NCBI RefSeq assembly: GCF_004340525.1 | Contig: NZ_SLWX01000016.1 | Coordinates: 1 to 64,000 of the forward strand | Length of the DNA: 64,000 nt | Reading direction: 5' to 3' | Origin: Chromatocurvus halotolerans | GTDB taxonomy: Bacteria; Pseudomonadota; Gammaproteobacteria; Pseudomonadales; Halieaceae | The notes under the pieces: generated by a model | What the model was told of the DNA's origin: nothing | Database searches by the model: none | Seen by the model: the letters and a program-made list of their open reading frames with translations, nothing else | Shown here: positions 25,920-34,173 of the stretch, in pieces | How positions within the stretch are numbered: the first letter of the stretch is position 1 | Layout of the letters: every line of letters starts with the position of its first letter | Program-made: the position numbers and the translations under genes

Positions 25920-27140
25920 TTATGTGTCCTGCAGCACGGCGGGGTCTGATTGACGCTGTCTCAACAGCACCCATCCGGCCACTGCCGCGGCCGCCGCGGT
26001 GATTGCCAGCATGCTCACCATGAGCGGCTCGGGCGAGTCAGCCAGCAAATGGCCCACTGCGCCGGTGATGAGCGCTGACAGGCTCATCTGGATGAAGCCC
26101 AGCAGCGACGATGCCGTGCCCGCGAGTGTCGGGAAGGGTTTCAGCGCAATCGCCATGGCATGTGGCATCACCAGCCCCAGCGCCAGCGCGAAAAAGGTCA
26201 TCGGCAGCACCAGTGCGAGCACGCTCGATGGCTGCCAGCGATGCGCGCCGAGCATGACCACCGTGCTGGTGAGTGCGACTGCGGTACCGAGGAACATTAC
26301 TTGTTCGGAGGTCAGCCGGTTCGCGAGGTTGGCGCTCCAGGCGCTGCCGGCCATGTAGCCCGCTACCGAGGTGAGGAAAATCAGGCCGAAGTATTCCGTG
26401 GGCACGCCGAGCATGGTGATGAAGACGAATCCCGAGGAAGCCAGGTATACCATCAGCCCGGCATACATGAGTGCGCCGGCGCTGCAGACCGCGAGGAATG
26501 ACGGGTGCCGCAGCAGCGTCAGGTAGTTGGCAGCGATATGCCGCGGCCGAAGGCTCTGGCGCAGCGGCAGCGTTTCCGGAAGAAAGCGCCAGGCCAGCAG
26601 ACCGATGGCGGCGCCGTAAACAGCCAGGAAAAGGAAAATGCTGGGCCAGGGAACGTAGCGCAGCATGATGCCGCCAAGTCCTGGCGCGACTGCGGGGGCC
26701 AGCGCCATGAACATGGCGATCAGCGACAGCGCCCGTGCCGCGCGGGTGGGCCCGAAGACGTCGCGGGTGATCGTGCGCGCGAGGGTGGGACCCACGCAGG
26801 CACCAATGCCCTGCACGAAGCGGAAGGTGCTGAGCTGCGACACATCCGTGGAGAGCGCGCAACCGATGGAAGCGAGAATGAACAGCACGGTTCCCGCGAG
26901 AAGTACCGGACGTCGCCCGAAACGGTCCGCCAGCGGGCCGCAGGCGAGGTGAAACAGGGCGAACCCCCAGAGGTAGGCGCTAACCGTCAGATGCATGCTG
27001 GCGATATCGGTGGCAAAAGCACGCTGCATCGACGGCATGGCGGGCAGGTACATATCGATGCTCAGCGGCCCGAGAGCAACCAGGGCGGCGAGGAACACCA
27101 GCATTCTGGTGGAATCGTTGGGATGTGGCGTGGCGGACAT
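25920..27140 (-). CDS. Bcr/CflA family drug-resistance MFS transporter
   Basis: Twelve-helix proton antiporter of the DHA1 family. Motif A GPLADRFGRRPVLL follows helix II, and the helix I segment LGPLSIDMYLPAMPSM is the signature of Bcr/CflA exporters (bicyclomycin, chloramphenicol and similar). The drug motif C region FRFVQGIGACVGPTLARTIT is also present. I chose the ATG at 27140 (406 residues, MSATPHPNDS) because it puts helix I about 12 residues in; an upstream start at 27221 adds 27 basic residues, and neither has a good ribosome site. Confidence 0.88.
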   Translation of the reverse strand: MSATPHPNDSTRMLVFLAALVALGPLSIDMYLPAMPSMQRAFATDIASMHLTVSAYLWGFALFHLACGPLADRFGRRPVLLAGTVLFILASIGCALSTDVSQLSTFRFVQGIGACVGPTLARTITRDVFGPTRAARALSLIAMFMALAPAVAPGLGGIMLRYVPWPSIFLFLAVYGAAIGLLAWRFLPETLPLRQSLRPRHIAANYLTLLRHPSFLAVCSAGALMYAGLMVYLASSGFVFITMLGVPTEYFGLIFLTSVAGYMAGSAWSANLANRLTSEQVMFLGTAVALTSTVVMLGAHRWQPSSVLALVLPMTFFALALGLVMPHAMAIALKPFPTLAGTASSLLGFIQMSLSALITGAVGHLLADSPEPLMVSMLAITAAAAAVAGWVLLRQRQSDPAVLQDT

Positions 27141-27233
27141 GGCGGCGTCATGGTACACCACTGTCGGCGCCAGCGTGTGTTTCCTGCGAGCCTTGCGTAA
27201 AGTGACAGCCTCTTTGTCCACGGGAGAGTCCGC

Positions 27234-28997
27234 ATGGCGCGGTGGTTGTTGATTCTCGGGTGCCTGCTCGTCGTGTCAGGTGTCTCGATGCAGTGGCTGG
27301 GCGACGAAGCGCCGGAGGAAGTGCCCGAGCTCGAGCCCGCCCCCGCGACTGTCCGCGTCACCACCGCAGGCCCTGTGGTGGGCGGCGTGGCTGCAAGCGG
27401 CGCCTACGCCTGGCTGGGCATACCCTATGCCGCCGCACCGGTCGGCGAGCGTCGCTGGCGCGCGCCCCACCTCCCGGAGCCCTGGTCCGAGCCGCGGGTC
27501 TCGGTAACGCACGGCGACGTGTGTCCCCAGTTACCCAGTCTGTTGTCGGGCGTGGACGCAGGCAGCCGTCCCAGTATCGGCAACGAGGACTGTCTGACGC
27601 TGGATGTCTACGCGCCGCCACGTCCGCTGGACGAACCGCTGCTTCCGGTCATGTTCTGGATTCACGGTGGCGGCAACAGCATCGGCAGTGGCAGCAGCTA
27701 CGACGCCTCCCGGCTGGCGCTGGAGCAGAACGTGGTTGTTGTCAGCATCAACTACCGGCTGGGCTTTCTCGGATGGCTGGGGCATGAAGCCCTGCGCGCT
27801 GGGGCAGAAAACCCTGCCGAAGCATCCGGGAACTTTGCGCTGCTCGACATGATACGCGCCCTGCACTGGACGCAGAACAATATCGCCAGTTTTGCCGGCG
27901 ATCCGGACCGCGTCACCCTGTTCGGCGAGTCGGCGGGTGGACGCAACGTCATGGGACTGCTGGCTTCCCCGCTGGCCGGTGGACTGTTCCACCGGGCCAT
28001 TGTGCAGAGCGGATCGATTGCCACCTTTACCGAAGAGCGGGCGGAGCACTATCGCGACGCGCCGGAACCCGGTGCGGCTTTCAGCTCGGCGGAATTGCTG
28101 GTTGACTGGCTGCAGGCGGAGGGTCGCGCCCGGGACCGCGATGCCGCACGCCGCCTCGTCGAAGACCTCTCTGGCGATGCGCTGGCCACCTTCATGCGCT
28201 CGCTCCCGGTAGAGACCATTCTGGCGCCGGCCGCAGACAGCGGAGGTATGTACCGCGCGCCACAGCTGCTGCGCAGTAACCGCGACGAGATGAAGCTGTT
28301 TCTCGCCTTGAACCCCGATCACGTCAAGCGCTGGTTCGGTGTTCTGCCGCGTGTCCGGGATCCCCGGCGCTATGAATTGCTGGCGAGCTATCACAGTGAC
28401 CGCTGGAAGGCGCTCGCTGTCGATGAGGTGGCCGCGAGGGTGCAGGCGGCGCCGGATGCGCCGCCGGTGTACCTGTACCGCTTCGACTGGGATGACAGTC
28501 GCGATGACCTGTGGGTGGATCTGCCGACGCTGCTGGGCGCTGCCCACGGGCTTGAACTCGATTTCCTGTTTCGCCCGGTATTCAGCAGGCTCCTGCCGGG
28601 GCTTCAGACCGAGGAGAACGCCGCTGGTCGCGAGGCGCTGGGCAAGGCCATGCGCAGCTACTGGGGGGCTTTTGCCCATACCGGCGACCCCGGGCGTGGC
28701 CATGGCGGAAGTTATCCCCTGTGGTCCGCGCACAGCGCAGAGGCTCCCTCGTTGATGCTGCTGGACAGCCCGGATGACGGCGGCGTCGGTACTGTTCGAC
28801 AAACGCTCTCCGCAGAGGGAATCCGGCAGCGGCTGATCGCTGACCCGGCGCTGGAGCCTGGCCGCTTTCGCTGCGCGCTTTACGTGGATCTGTTTCTCGA
28901 CAACAGCGGCAACGCGGACTTTTTCTCGCGCCGCGACTACCGTGACCTCGGCTGTGAGGGCTTCCTGCCCTGGGCCCTGCTCGGCGGCAGCGTCTGA
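27234..28997 (+). CDS. Type-B carboxylesterase
   Basis: Alpha/beta hydrolase of the carboxylesterase/cholinesterase family, 587 residues. A short hydrophobic N-terminus (WLLILGCLLVVSGVSMQWL) suggests export or membrane anchoring; the Cys in it is mid-helix and not a convincing lipobox. Catalytic elements: oxyanion hole MFWIHGGGNSIG, nucleophile elbow GESAGG (near residue 229), and the His region AAHGLELDFLF. The EDCLTLDVYAP signature precedes the oxyanion hole. Natural substrate unknown. Divergent from the transporter; convergent with the Lrp gene. Confidence 0.9.
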   Translation: MARWLLILGCLLVVSGVSMQWLGDEAPEEVPELEPAPATVRVTTAGPVVGGVAASGAYAWLGIPYAAAPVGERRWRAPHLPEPWSEPRVSVTHGDVCPQLPSLLSGVDAGSRPSIGNEDCLTLDVYAPPRPLDEPLLPVMFWIHGGGNSIGSGSSYDASRLALEQNVVVVSINYRLGFLGWLGHEALRAGAENPAEASGNFALLDMIRALHWTQNNIASFAGDPDRVTLFGESAGGRNVMGLLASPLAGGLFHRAIVQSGSIATFTEERAEHYRDAPEPGAAFSSAELLVDWLQAEGRARDRDAARRLVEDLSGDALATFMRSLPVETILAPAADSGGMYRAPQLLRSNRDEMKLFLALNPDHVKRWFGVLPRVRDPRRYELLASYHSDRWKALAVDEVAARVQAAPDAPPVYLYRFDWDDSRDDLWVDLPTLLGAAHGLELDFLFRPVFSRLLPGLQTEENAAGREALGKAMRSYWGAFAHTGDPGRGHGGSYPLWSAHSAEAPSLMLLDSPDDGGVGTVRQTLSAEGIRQRLIADPALEPGRFRCALYVDLFLDNSGNADFFSRRDYRDLGCEGFLPWALLGGSV

Positions 28998-29024
28998 TGG
29001 GTCTCGCAGCTAACCAGAGAGCGC

Positions 29025-29507
29025 TCAGTTCCCGGTCAGATGGGACAGCGGCAGGTCGGTGCGCTGGATCACCCGGCGCAGTTCGAAGCTGGAGTGCACG
29101 CCGGTGACCCCGGGAATACGGGTCAATCTGCCAAGCAGAAAGCGCTCGTAGTGCTGCATGTCTACAAGCACGGCCTTCAGCAGGTAATCCGCCGACTGAC
29201 CGGTGACCACCGAGCACTCGATCACCTCGGGGTAGCTGGCGATTTCCTCCTCGAAGGCGGCAAAACGGTCCGGGGTGTGGCGGTCCATGCTGATGCCGAT
29301 ATATGCGGTCAGCTTCAACCCCAGTGCCTCCTGGTCCAGCAGCGCGACGTGGTTGCGAATAATGCCGCTGTCCTCCAGACGTTTCAGTCGGCGTGCGCAG
29401 GGCGTGGGCGACAGGCCCACGGCATCGGCGAGGTCCAGATTGCTGATGCGCCCGTTGCGCTGCAGCGCCTGCAGTATTCGACGATCGATGCGATCCAGTT
29501 TTGGCAT
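29025..29507 (-). CDS. Lrp/AsnC family transcriptional regulator
   Basis: Feast/famine regulator of 160 residues. The N-terminal winged helix (LDRIDRRILQALQRNGRISNLDLADAVGLSPTPCARR, shown here only as residues 4-40) precedes the RAM ligand-binding domain with its GVTGVHSSFELRRV strand. It is divergent from leuA across a 190-nt AT-rich spacer, which suggests that it controls leuA or itself in response to leucine or another amino acid; this is inference. It is closer to full-length Lrp than to AsnC in its T-P-C recognition helix. Confidence 0.92.
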   Translation of the reverse strand: MPKLDRIDRRILQALQRNGRISNLDLADAVGLSPTPCARRLKRLEDSGIIRNHVALLDQEALGLKLTAYIGISMDRHTPDRFAAFEEEIASYPEVIECSVVTGQSADYLLKAVLVDMQHYERFLLGRLTRIPGVTGVHSSFELRRVIQRTDLPLSHLTGN

Positions 29508-29621
29508 GTCCGGTGCCCGTGATTGAAGTGAGTGCAGAGAGAGCCTTTTGTATCTTTTTGAAGATAATAGCCAATAATAGGCAAATTATTAATAAAAACC
29601 TCTAATTAGTGACTGAATAAT

Positions 29622-29677
29622 GGGTGACTTTGCAGCCTTTCACCCGGCACGGGGCGTTACACTTTCACTCAGGTGAA
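29622..29677 (+). promoter_or_regulatory. leuA leader with mutually complementary stems
   Basis: The spacer between the Lrp-type gene and leuA is AT-rich at 29540-29615. Closer to leuA two hairpins can form: GGGTGA/TCACCC (29622-29645) and TTCAC/GTGAA (29664-29677). The arms can also cross-pair (TTCACC at 29639-29644 with GGTGAA at 29672-29677), so two exclusive folds are possible. No leader peptide rich in Leu codons was found. Confidence 0.35.
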
Positions 29678-29698
29678 TGGCACAGGCAGTCAGTCGAC

Positions 29699-31372
29699 AT
29701 GGGCAAGTTTGATCATCGCAGGTATCCGGCGTTCCCGACCGTCAGTCTTCCTGACCGGCAGTGGCCGGATCGTCGCCTGCAACGTGCGCCACGCTGGTGC
29801 AGCGTCGACCTCCGGGATGGCAACCAGGCGCTGATCGAGCCCATGACCGCGCAGCAGAAGTCCCTGCTGTGGGATCAGCTGGTGAAGATCGGCTTCCGGG
29901 AGATCGAGGTCGGCTTCCCTTCGGCGTCCAGCCACGACTACAATTTCGTGCGCGATCTGATCGAGAATGATCGTATCCCCGCAGATGTCACCATTCAGGT
30001 ACTCACACCGGCCCGGGAAGACCTGATCGAGAAAACCTTCGCTGCGCTTGAGGGCGTCCACCGGGCCATCGTGCATGTCTACAACTCCACGTCCACGGTA
30101 CAGCGCGAGCGGGTGTTCGCCATGGAGCGCAGTGGAATCGTCGACATCGCCCGCAGCGGTGCCCGGCTGGTGCTCGACTGTGCCGCGCGCTATCCGGATA
30201 CCGAGTGGCTGTTCGAGTATTCCCCGGAGAGCTTCAGCGGTACCGAGCTCGATTTTGCCGTGGAGGTCTGCGATGCGGTCATGGATGTCTGGGAGCCGAC
30301 GCCTGAGAAACCGGCCATCGTCAATCTCCCGGCGACGGTCGAGATGAGCACGCCCAACGTCTACGCTGACCAGATCGAGTGGTTCTGCCGCCATGTGCGC
30401 CGTCGCGAGGGTCTGATCGTCTCGCTGCACACGCACAACGATCGCGGCTGTGCCGTCGCCGCCGCCGAGCTCGGTGTGCTCGCCGGCGCCGACCGGGTGG
30501 AAGGTACCCTGATGGGCAACGGGGAGCGCACCGGCAATATGGATATCGTGACCATGGCCATGAATCTGTACAGCCAGGGCATTGATCCCGAACTGCAGCT
30601 GGGACACATGGACGAAATCATCCAGACGGTGCGCGACTGCACCCAGCTGCCGGTGCACCCGCGACATCCCTATGCCGGCGAGCTGGTGTTCACGGCGTTT
30701 TCGGGCAGTCACCAGGACGCGATCAAGAAGTGCCTGGCGCGGCGCGACGATGCCGAGCCCTGGCAGGTGGCCTACCTGCCGATCGATCCTGCTGACATCG
30801 GTCGCTCCTATCAGGAAGTCATCCGCATCAACAGTCAGTCCGGCAAGGGTGGCATCGCTTACGTGCTGCAGCGTGACCACGGTTACGACCTGCCGCGCTG
30901 GCTGCAGATCGACTTCAGTGCCGCGGTGCAGGCTCACGCCGAGGCCGCCGAGGGTGAAGTCGACTCGGAGGCCATTCTCGGCCTGTTTCGAGATACCTAC
31001 CTGAATGTGTCCGGGGGCTGGACGCTGGGGGACTACCAGATCAGCCGGGCCGCCGCCGTCGACCAGCTGCAGGTGATTCTTGCCCGTGGCGGGCAGCGCC
31101 ATTCCCTCACCGGGAGCGGCAACGGCGTGGTCGCCGCGTTCGTGGATGCCATGCAGCGCTTTACCGGCAGGCAGCTGGTGCTCGTGGAATACAGCGAGCA
31201 CGCATTGAGCCAGAGTGCCGACGCTGAAGCGGTGTGCTACATACAGCTCAATATTGATGGCGGGCGCCACTGTGGTGTCGGCGTCAGTCACGATATAGTA
31301 CAGGCGTCGTTGAACGGCATTCTCTGCGCCATCAACCGCGCGGTCGGACAGGACGCCATCGCGGCGGCCTGA
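29699..31372 (+). CDS. leuA: 2-isopropylmalate synthase (long LeuA form)
   Basis: First committed enzyme of leucine synthesis: condenses acetyl-CoA with 2-oxoisovalerate. The 557-residue protein is the long type (LeuA2). The TIM-barrel has WCSVDLRDGNQAL (metal-binding Asp), SLHTHNDRGCAVAAAELG with the HxH metal ligands, and GTLMGNGERTGNMD. A C-terminal leucine-sensing LeuA dimer domain follows after about residue 420 (SGNGVVAAFVDAM). The ATG at 29699 gives MGKFDHRRYPAFP, close to known starts; a GTG at 29624 is in frame and adds 25 unrelated residues. Likely regulated by the divergent Lrp protein. Confidence 0.95.
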   Translation: MGKFDHRRYPAFPTVSLPDRQWPDRRLQRAPRWCSVDLRDGNQALIEPMTAQQKSLLWDQLVKIGFREIEVGFPSASSHDYNFVRDLIENDRIPADVTIQVLTPAREDLIEKTFAALEGVHRAIVHVYNSTSTVQRERVFAMERSGIVDIARSGARLVLDCAARYPDTEWLFEYSPESFSGTELDFAVEVCDAVMDVWEPTPEKPAIVNLPATVEMSTPNVYADQIEWFCRHVRRREGLIVSLHTHNDRGCAVAAAELGVLAGADRVEGTLMGNGERTGNMDIVTMAMNLYSQGIDPELQLGHMDEIIQTVRDCTQLPVHPRHPYAGELVFTAFSGSHQDAIKKCLARRDDAEPWQVAYLPIDPADIGRSYQEVIRINSQSGKGGIAYVLQRDHGYDLPRWLQIDFSAAVQAHAEAAEGEVDSEAILGLFRDTYLNVSGGWTLGDYQISRAAAVDQLQVILARGGQRHSLTGSGNGVVAAFVDAMQRFTGRQLVLVEYSEHALSQSADAEAVCYIQLNIDGGRHCGVGVSHDIVQASLNGILCAINRAVGQDAIAAA

Positions 31373-31423
31373 CGCCACCGCCGGAGCGCGGCAGGCCGTT
31401 GTCTGAAACTCGGAGCCTGAACC

Positions 31424-31864
31424 ATGCAAAGCGGTATTTTTCATCTTGCCCTGCCGGTGGACGATCTCGACGCCGCCGCCATTTTCTACGGTGACGTGCT
31501 CGGCTGTCGGCGCGGCCGTTCGTCCTCGCGCTGGATAGACTACGATTTCGGCAGTCACCAGCTGGTGGTACACAAGGTGGAGACGCGCGACATGCCCGTG
31601 GTCGCCACCAACCCGGTGGATGACGAGCAGGTACCCGCGTCGCACTTCGGCCTGGTGCTGCCCTGGGATGACTTCGACGCGCTCCTGTCCCGCCTGCAGT
31701 CCAACAGCATCGATTACGCCATAGGACCGCATACGCGCTTTGCCGGGCGCCGCGGCGAACAGCGCACCTGCTTTGTGCGCGACCCGGCGGGCAACTACCT
31801 CGAATTCAAGTGCTTCCGCAATCCGGAGATGCTGTTTGCCACCGACGGGCTGGATTACCCCTGA
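31424..31864 (+). CDS. VOC (glyoxalase/dioxygenase fold) family protein
   Basis: A 146-residue vicinal-oxygen-chelate protein with two beta-alpha-beta-beta-beta units: FHLALPVDDLDAAAIFYGDVLGC, then FVRDPAGNYLEFKCF. Candidate metal ligands are the His near residue 6, His in SHFGLVL and Glu in YLEFKCF. Such proteins may be glyoxalases, dioxygenases or resistance proteins; substrate is unknown. It is 51 nt after leuA. The following lipoprotein gene begins 17 nt after its stop. Confidence 0.85.
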   Translation: MQSGIFHLALPVDDLDAAAIFYGDVLGCRRGRSSSRWIDYDFGSHQLVVHKVETRDMPVVATNPVDDEQVPASHFGLVLPWDDFDALLSRLQSNSIDYAIGPHTRFAGRRGEQRTCFVRDPAGNYLEFKCFRNPEMLFATDGLDYP

Positions 31865-31881
31865 CGTCCGCTGCGCCGCCT

Positions 31882-32718
31882 GTGCGCCGATGCCGTGCGG
31901 TAATTGCCTGTCTGCTGCTCGCGCTGATCGCCGCCTGCAGCAGCACGCAGTTCTTCTACAATCGACTGGATTTCCTCATTCCCTGGTATCTGTCGGGCTA
32001 CGTGGATCTCGAGCGCGATCAGCGCCAGCTTCTCAAGGACCAGGTGGACGCCTTTCTTGGCTGGCACCGTCGCTCGGAGCTGCCGCGCTACGCCGCGCTG
32101 CTGGCGCGTGCAGAAGCGTCGCTGGACAGTCCGGTTACCGCGGCGACGGTAGAGGAGCTGGCGCTGTCGGCAGAGGAGGAATGGCTGCGCCTGCGCGACC
32201 GCGCGCTCGACGAGCTGATGGTGGTGGGCGAGGCACTGGACGACGAACAATTAGCGGAGTTTATCGGCAATCTTCGCGAGCGCCAGCGCGAGTACGAAGA
32301 AAAATATCTCGATCGCGACAGCGACGAATACCGGCAAGAGGCCTGCGACAGCCTGACCGATAACCTGGAAGACTACCTGGGGCGCTTGGGTCGAGGCAGG
32401 CAGCGTGAGATCTGTGCCATGCTGACAGACCTGCGCCGCGCCGATGTCGCCTGGCTCTCGGAGCGCCAGCGCTGGATCGACTGGCTGGAGGAGGTGCTGC
32501 AGCGCCGCCCAGGGTGGCAGACAGAACTCCGCCAGCGCGTGACGGGTTGGGAAGACACGGTGTCCCCGGACTACCTCAGCATCTACGCGCACAACTCGAC
32601 GCTGATCTACCGCGCCGTGGCCGCGGCGGTGGAGGCTCGCAGCGAGCGACAGGACCGCTACCTGAGACGCAAGCTGTCGGGCCTGCGAGAGGATTTCACC
32701 CGGCTGTCAGCGCCCTGA
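31882..32718 (+). CDS. DUF6279-like lipoprotein
   Basis: Predicted 278-residue lipoprotein. A GTG at 31882 gives MRRCRAVIACLLLALIAACSS, a signal peptide with lipobox IAAC; no ribosome site is obvious. The mature part starts STQFFYNRLDFLIPWYLSGYVDLERDQ, which resembles the DUF6279 family, and is otherwise highly charged and alpha-helical with many Arg/Glu heptads, so a helical bundle or coiled coil is likely. The family has no known function. It may be translated from a vocal leuA-VOC transcript and overlaps the convergent argA by 12 nt. Confidence 0.75.
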   Translation: MRRCRAVIACLLLALIAACSSTQFFYNRLDFLIPWYLSGYVDLERDQRQLLKDQVDAFLGWHRRSELPRYAALLARAEASLDSPVTAATVEELALSAEEEWLRLRDRALDELMVVGEALDDEQLAEFIGNLRERQREYEEKYLDRDSDEYRQEACDSLTDNLEDYLGRLGRGRQREICAMLTDLRRADVAWLSERQRWIDWLEEVLQRRPGWQTELRQRVTGWEDTVSPDYLSIYAHNSTLIYRAVAAAVEARSERQDRYLRRKLSGLREDFTRLSAP

Positions 32719-34029
32719 GGGGCTGCGCAGGCGCTTGAAGAAGACCTTGGAATTGCGCTGCAGGTTGTAAAGGTCGCGACGCTGCGGCGGTAGTGCATCC
32801 CGGGAGGCCTCCTCAAAGCCCTGCTCGATGAACCAGTGTGCGGTCTGGGTGGTCAGGACGAACACGCGGTTCAGTCCGATGCTCCTCGCCTCCTGCTCAA
32901 GCTCCCCCAGCAGTCGCCGGCCTCGGCTCTCGCCGCGGTAGTCGGGGTGCGAGACAATACAGGCAATTTCGCCACAGTCATCCGGGGGGCAGGGATACAG
33001 CGCTGCGCAGGCGATGATGCGGCCGTCGCGCTCAAGCAGGCGAAAGCGCTCGATCTCGGCCTCCAGCATCTCGCGTGAGCGCTTCACCAGTACGCCCTCC
33101 TCCTCGAGCGGCTGTATCAGCTCCAGTATGCCGCCGACGTCGTCGATGCGCGCCCGCCGCGACTGCTCCCAGGGGCGGCGCGTGATCAGTGTGCCGCTGC
33201 CGTCGTGGGTGAACAGCTCACGCAGCAGGGCCCCGTCTTCCCGGTAGCTGATGATGTGGCAGCGCGGCACGCCCTGGCGGCAGGCGCGCCCGGCAGTGTC
33301 CACCAGTGCTTTCTGGGTCGCGTCGGCCACTGCCAGCTGTGGAATTTCCTCCACCGCGCACTGCCTTACCAGCCTGCCTTCCCCGTCATGAACGCCGGCG
33401 CCGGCGCCGAACATGATCAGCTTCTCGGCGCCAATGGCGACCGCCGTGTGGACGGCGATATCGTCCAGTGACAGGTTGAAGACCTCCCCGGTGGGTGAGT
33501 AGCCAAGGGGTGAGAGCAGTACCAGGGATCCGGCGCTGAGCTGCTGGCGGATGCCATCGCCGTCGATGCTGCGAACGCGACCGGTCAGGTGATGATCGAC
33601 GCCGTCGAGCACGCCGATCGGACGACCGGTGACGAAGTTGCCGGAGCAGATGCGCAGATCCGCGCCCTGCATCGGTGAGTTCGGCAGCCCCATGGAAAGC
33701 AGTGCCTCTATGTCCACGCGCAGTGCACCCGCCGCGTCGCGGACGCTGGCCATTGCCTCGCTGTCGCAGATGCGCATGCCGCGATGGAAATCGGTGCGAA
33801 TGCCGGCGCGCTGCAGACGGATTTCGATCTGCGGACGGCTGCCGTGAACCAGCACCAGGTGCACGCCGAGGCTGCTGAGCAGCGCAATGTCGTGAATGAG
33901 GCCCGCCAGTGCACCTTCGCTGGCAACCTCCCCACCGATCATGAGCACGAAGCGCTTGCCGCGGTGTGAGTTGATGTAGGGGGCTGTATTGCGGAACCAG
34001 TCGAAGTCTCCGCTGCCGTGCTCGGTCAC
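32707..34029 (-). CDS. argA: Amino-acid N-acetyltransferase (N-acetylglutamate synthase)
   Basis: First enzyme of arginine synthesis: acetyl-CoA plus glutamate to N-acetylglutamate. The 440-residue protein has the classical ArgA layout: an amino-acid-kinase domain (about 1-280; VLMIGGEVASEG, LVLVHGSRPQIE, LLSPLGYSPTGEVFNL), which binds the feedback inhibitor arginine, and a C-terminal GNAT domain (about 290-430; IACIVSHPDYRGESRGRRLL acetyl-CoA loop). Convergent and overlapping by 12 nt with the lipoprotein gene. Confidence 0.96.
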   Translation of the reverse strand: MTEHGSGDFDWFRNTAPYINSHRGKRFVLMIGGEVASEGALAGLIHDIALLSSLGVHLVLVHGSRPQIEIRLQRAGIRTDFHRGMRICDSEAMASVRDAAGALRVDIEALLSMGLPNSPMQGADLRICSGNFVTGRPIGVLDGVDHHLTGRVRSIDGDGIRQQLSAGSLVLLSPLGYSPTGEVFNLSLDDIAVHTAVAIGAEKLIMFGAGAGVHDGEGRLVRQCAVEEIPQLAVADATQKALVDTAGRACRQGVPRCHIISYREDGALLRELFTHDGSGTLITRRPWEQSRRARIDDVGGILELIQPLEEEGVLVKRSREMLEAEIERFRLLERDGRIIACAALYPCPPDDCGEIACIVSHPDYRGESRGRRLLGELEQEARSIGLNRVFVLTTQTAHWFIEQGFEEASRDALPPQRRDLYNLQRNSKVFFKRLRSPSGR

Positions 34030-34131
34030 GTGTCAATCCTGTCGGTTGTGATCGCCAAGGTTAACCAAAAACGGCGCCAATTTCTTCCACGCCTGCGCGC
34101 TCCTGAAGGGCTAGAGGACGTGGGCCTGTGT

Positions 34132-34155
34132 TAGCATGAAGTCTGTTTCATGCTA
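34132..34155. promoter_or_regulatory. Perfect 9-bp inverted repeat upstream of the GspE/PilB gene
   Basis: Arms TAGCATGAA (34132-34140) and TTCATGCTA (34147-34155) flank a 6-nt centre in the 144-nt spacer between divergent argA and the ATPase gene, ending 18 nt before the latter's start. No T-run follows, so it is an operator-like dyad or 5' hairpin, not a terminator. Confidence 0.5.
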
Positions 34156-34173
34156 CCCGAGCAGGATACGTCA

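Noticed and set aside
29624-29698. Leader peptide for leucine attenuation
   Set aside because: The GTG frame is in frame with leuA, has no stop before it, and holds only two Leu codons.
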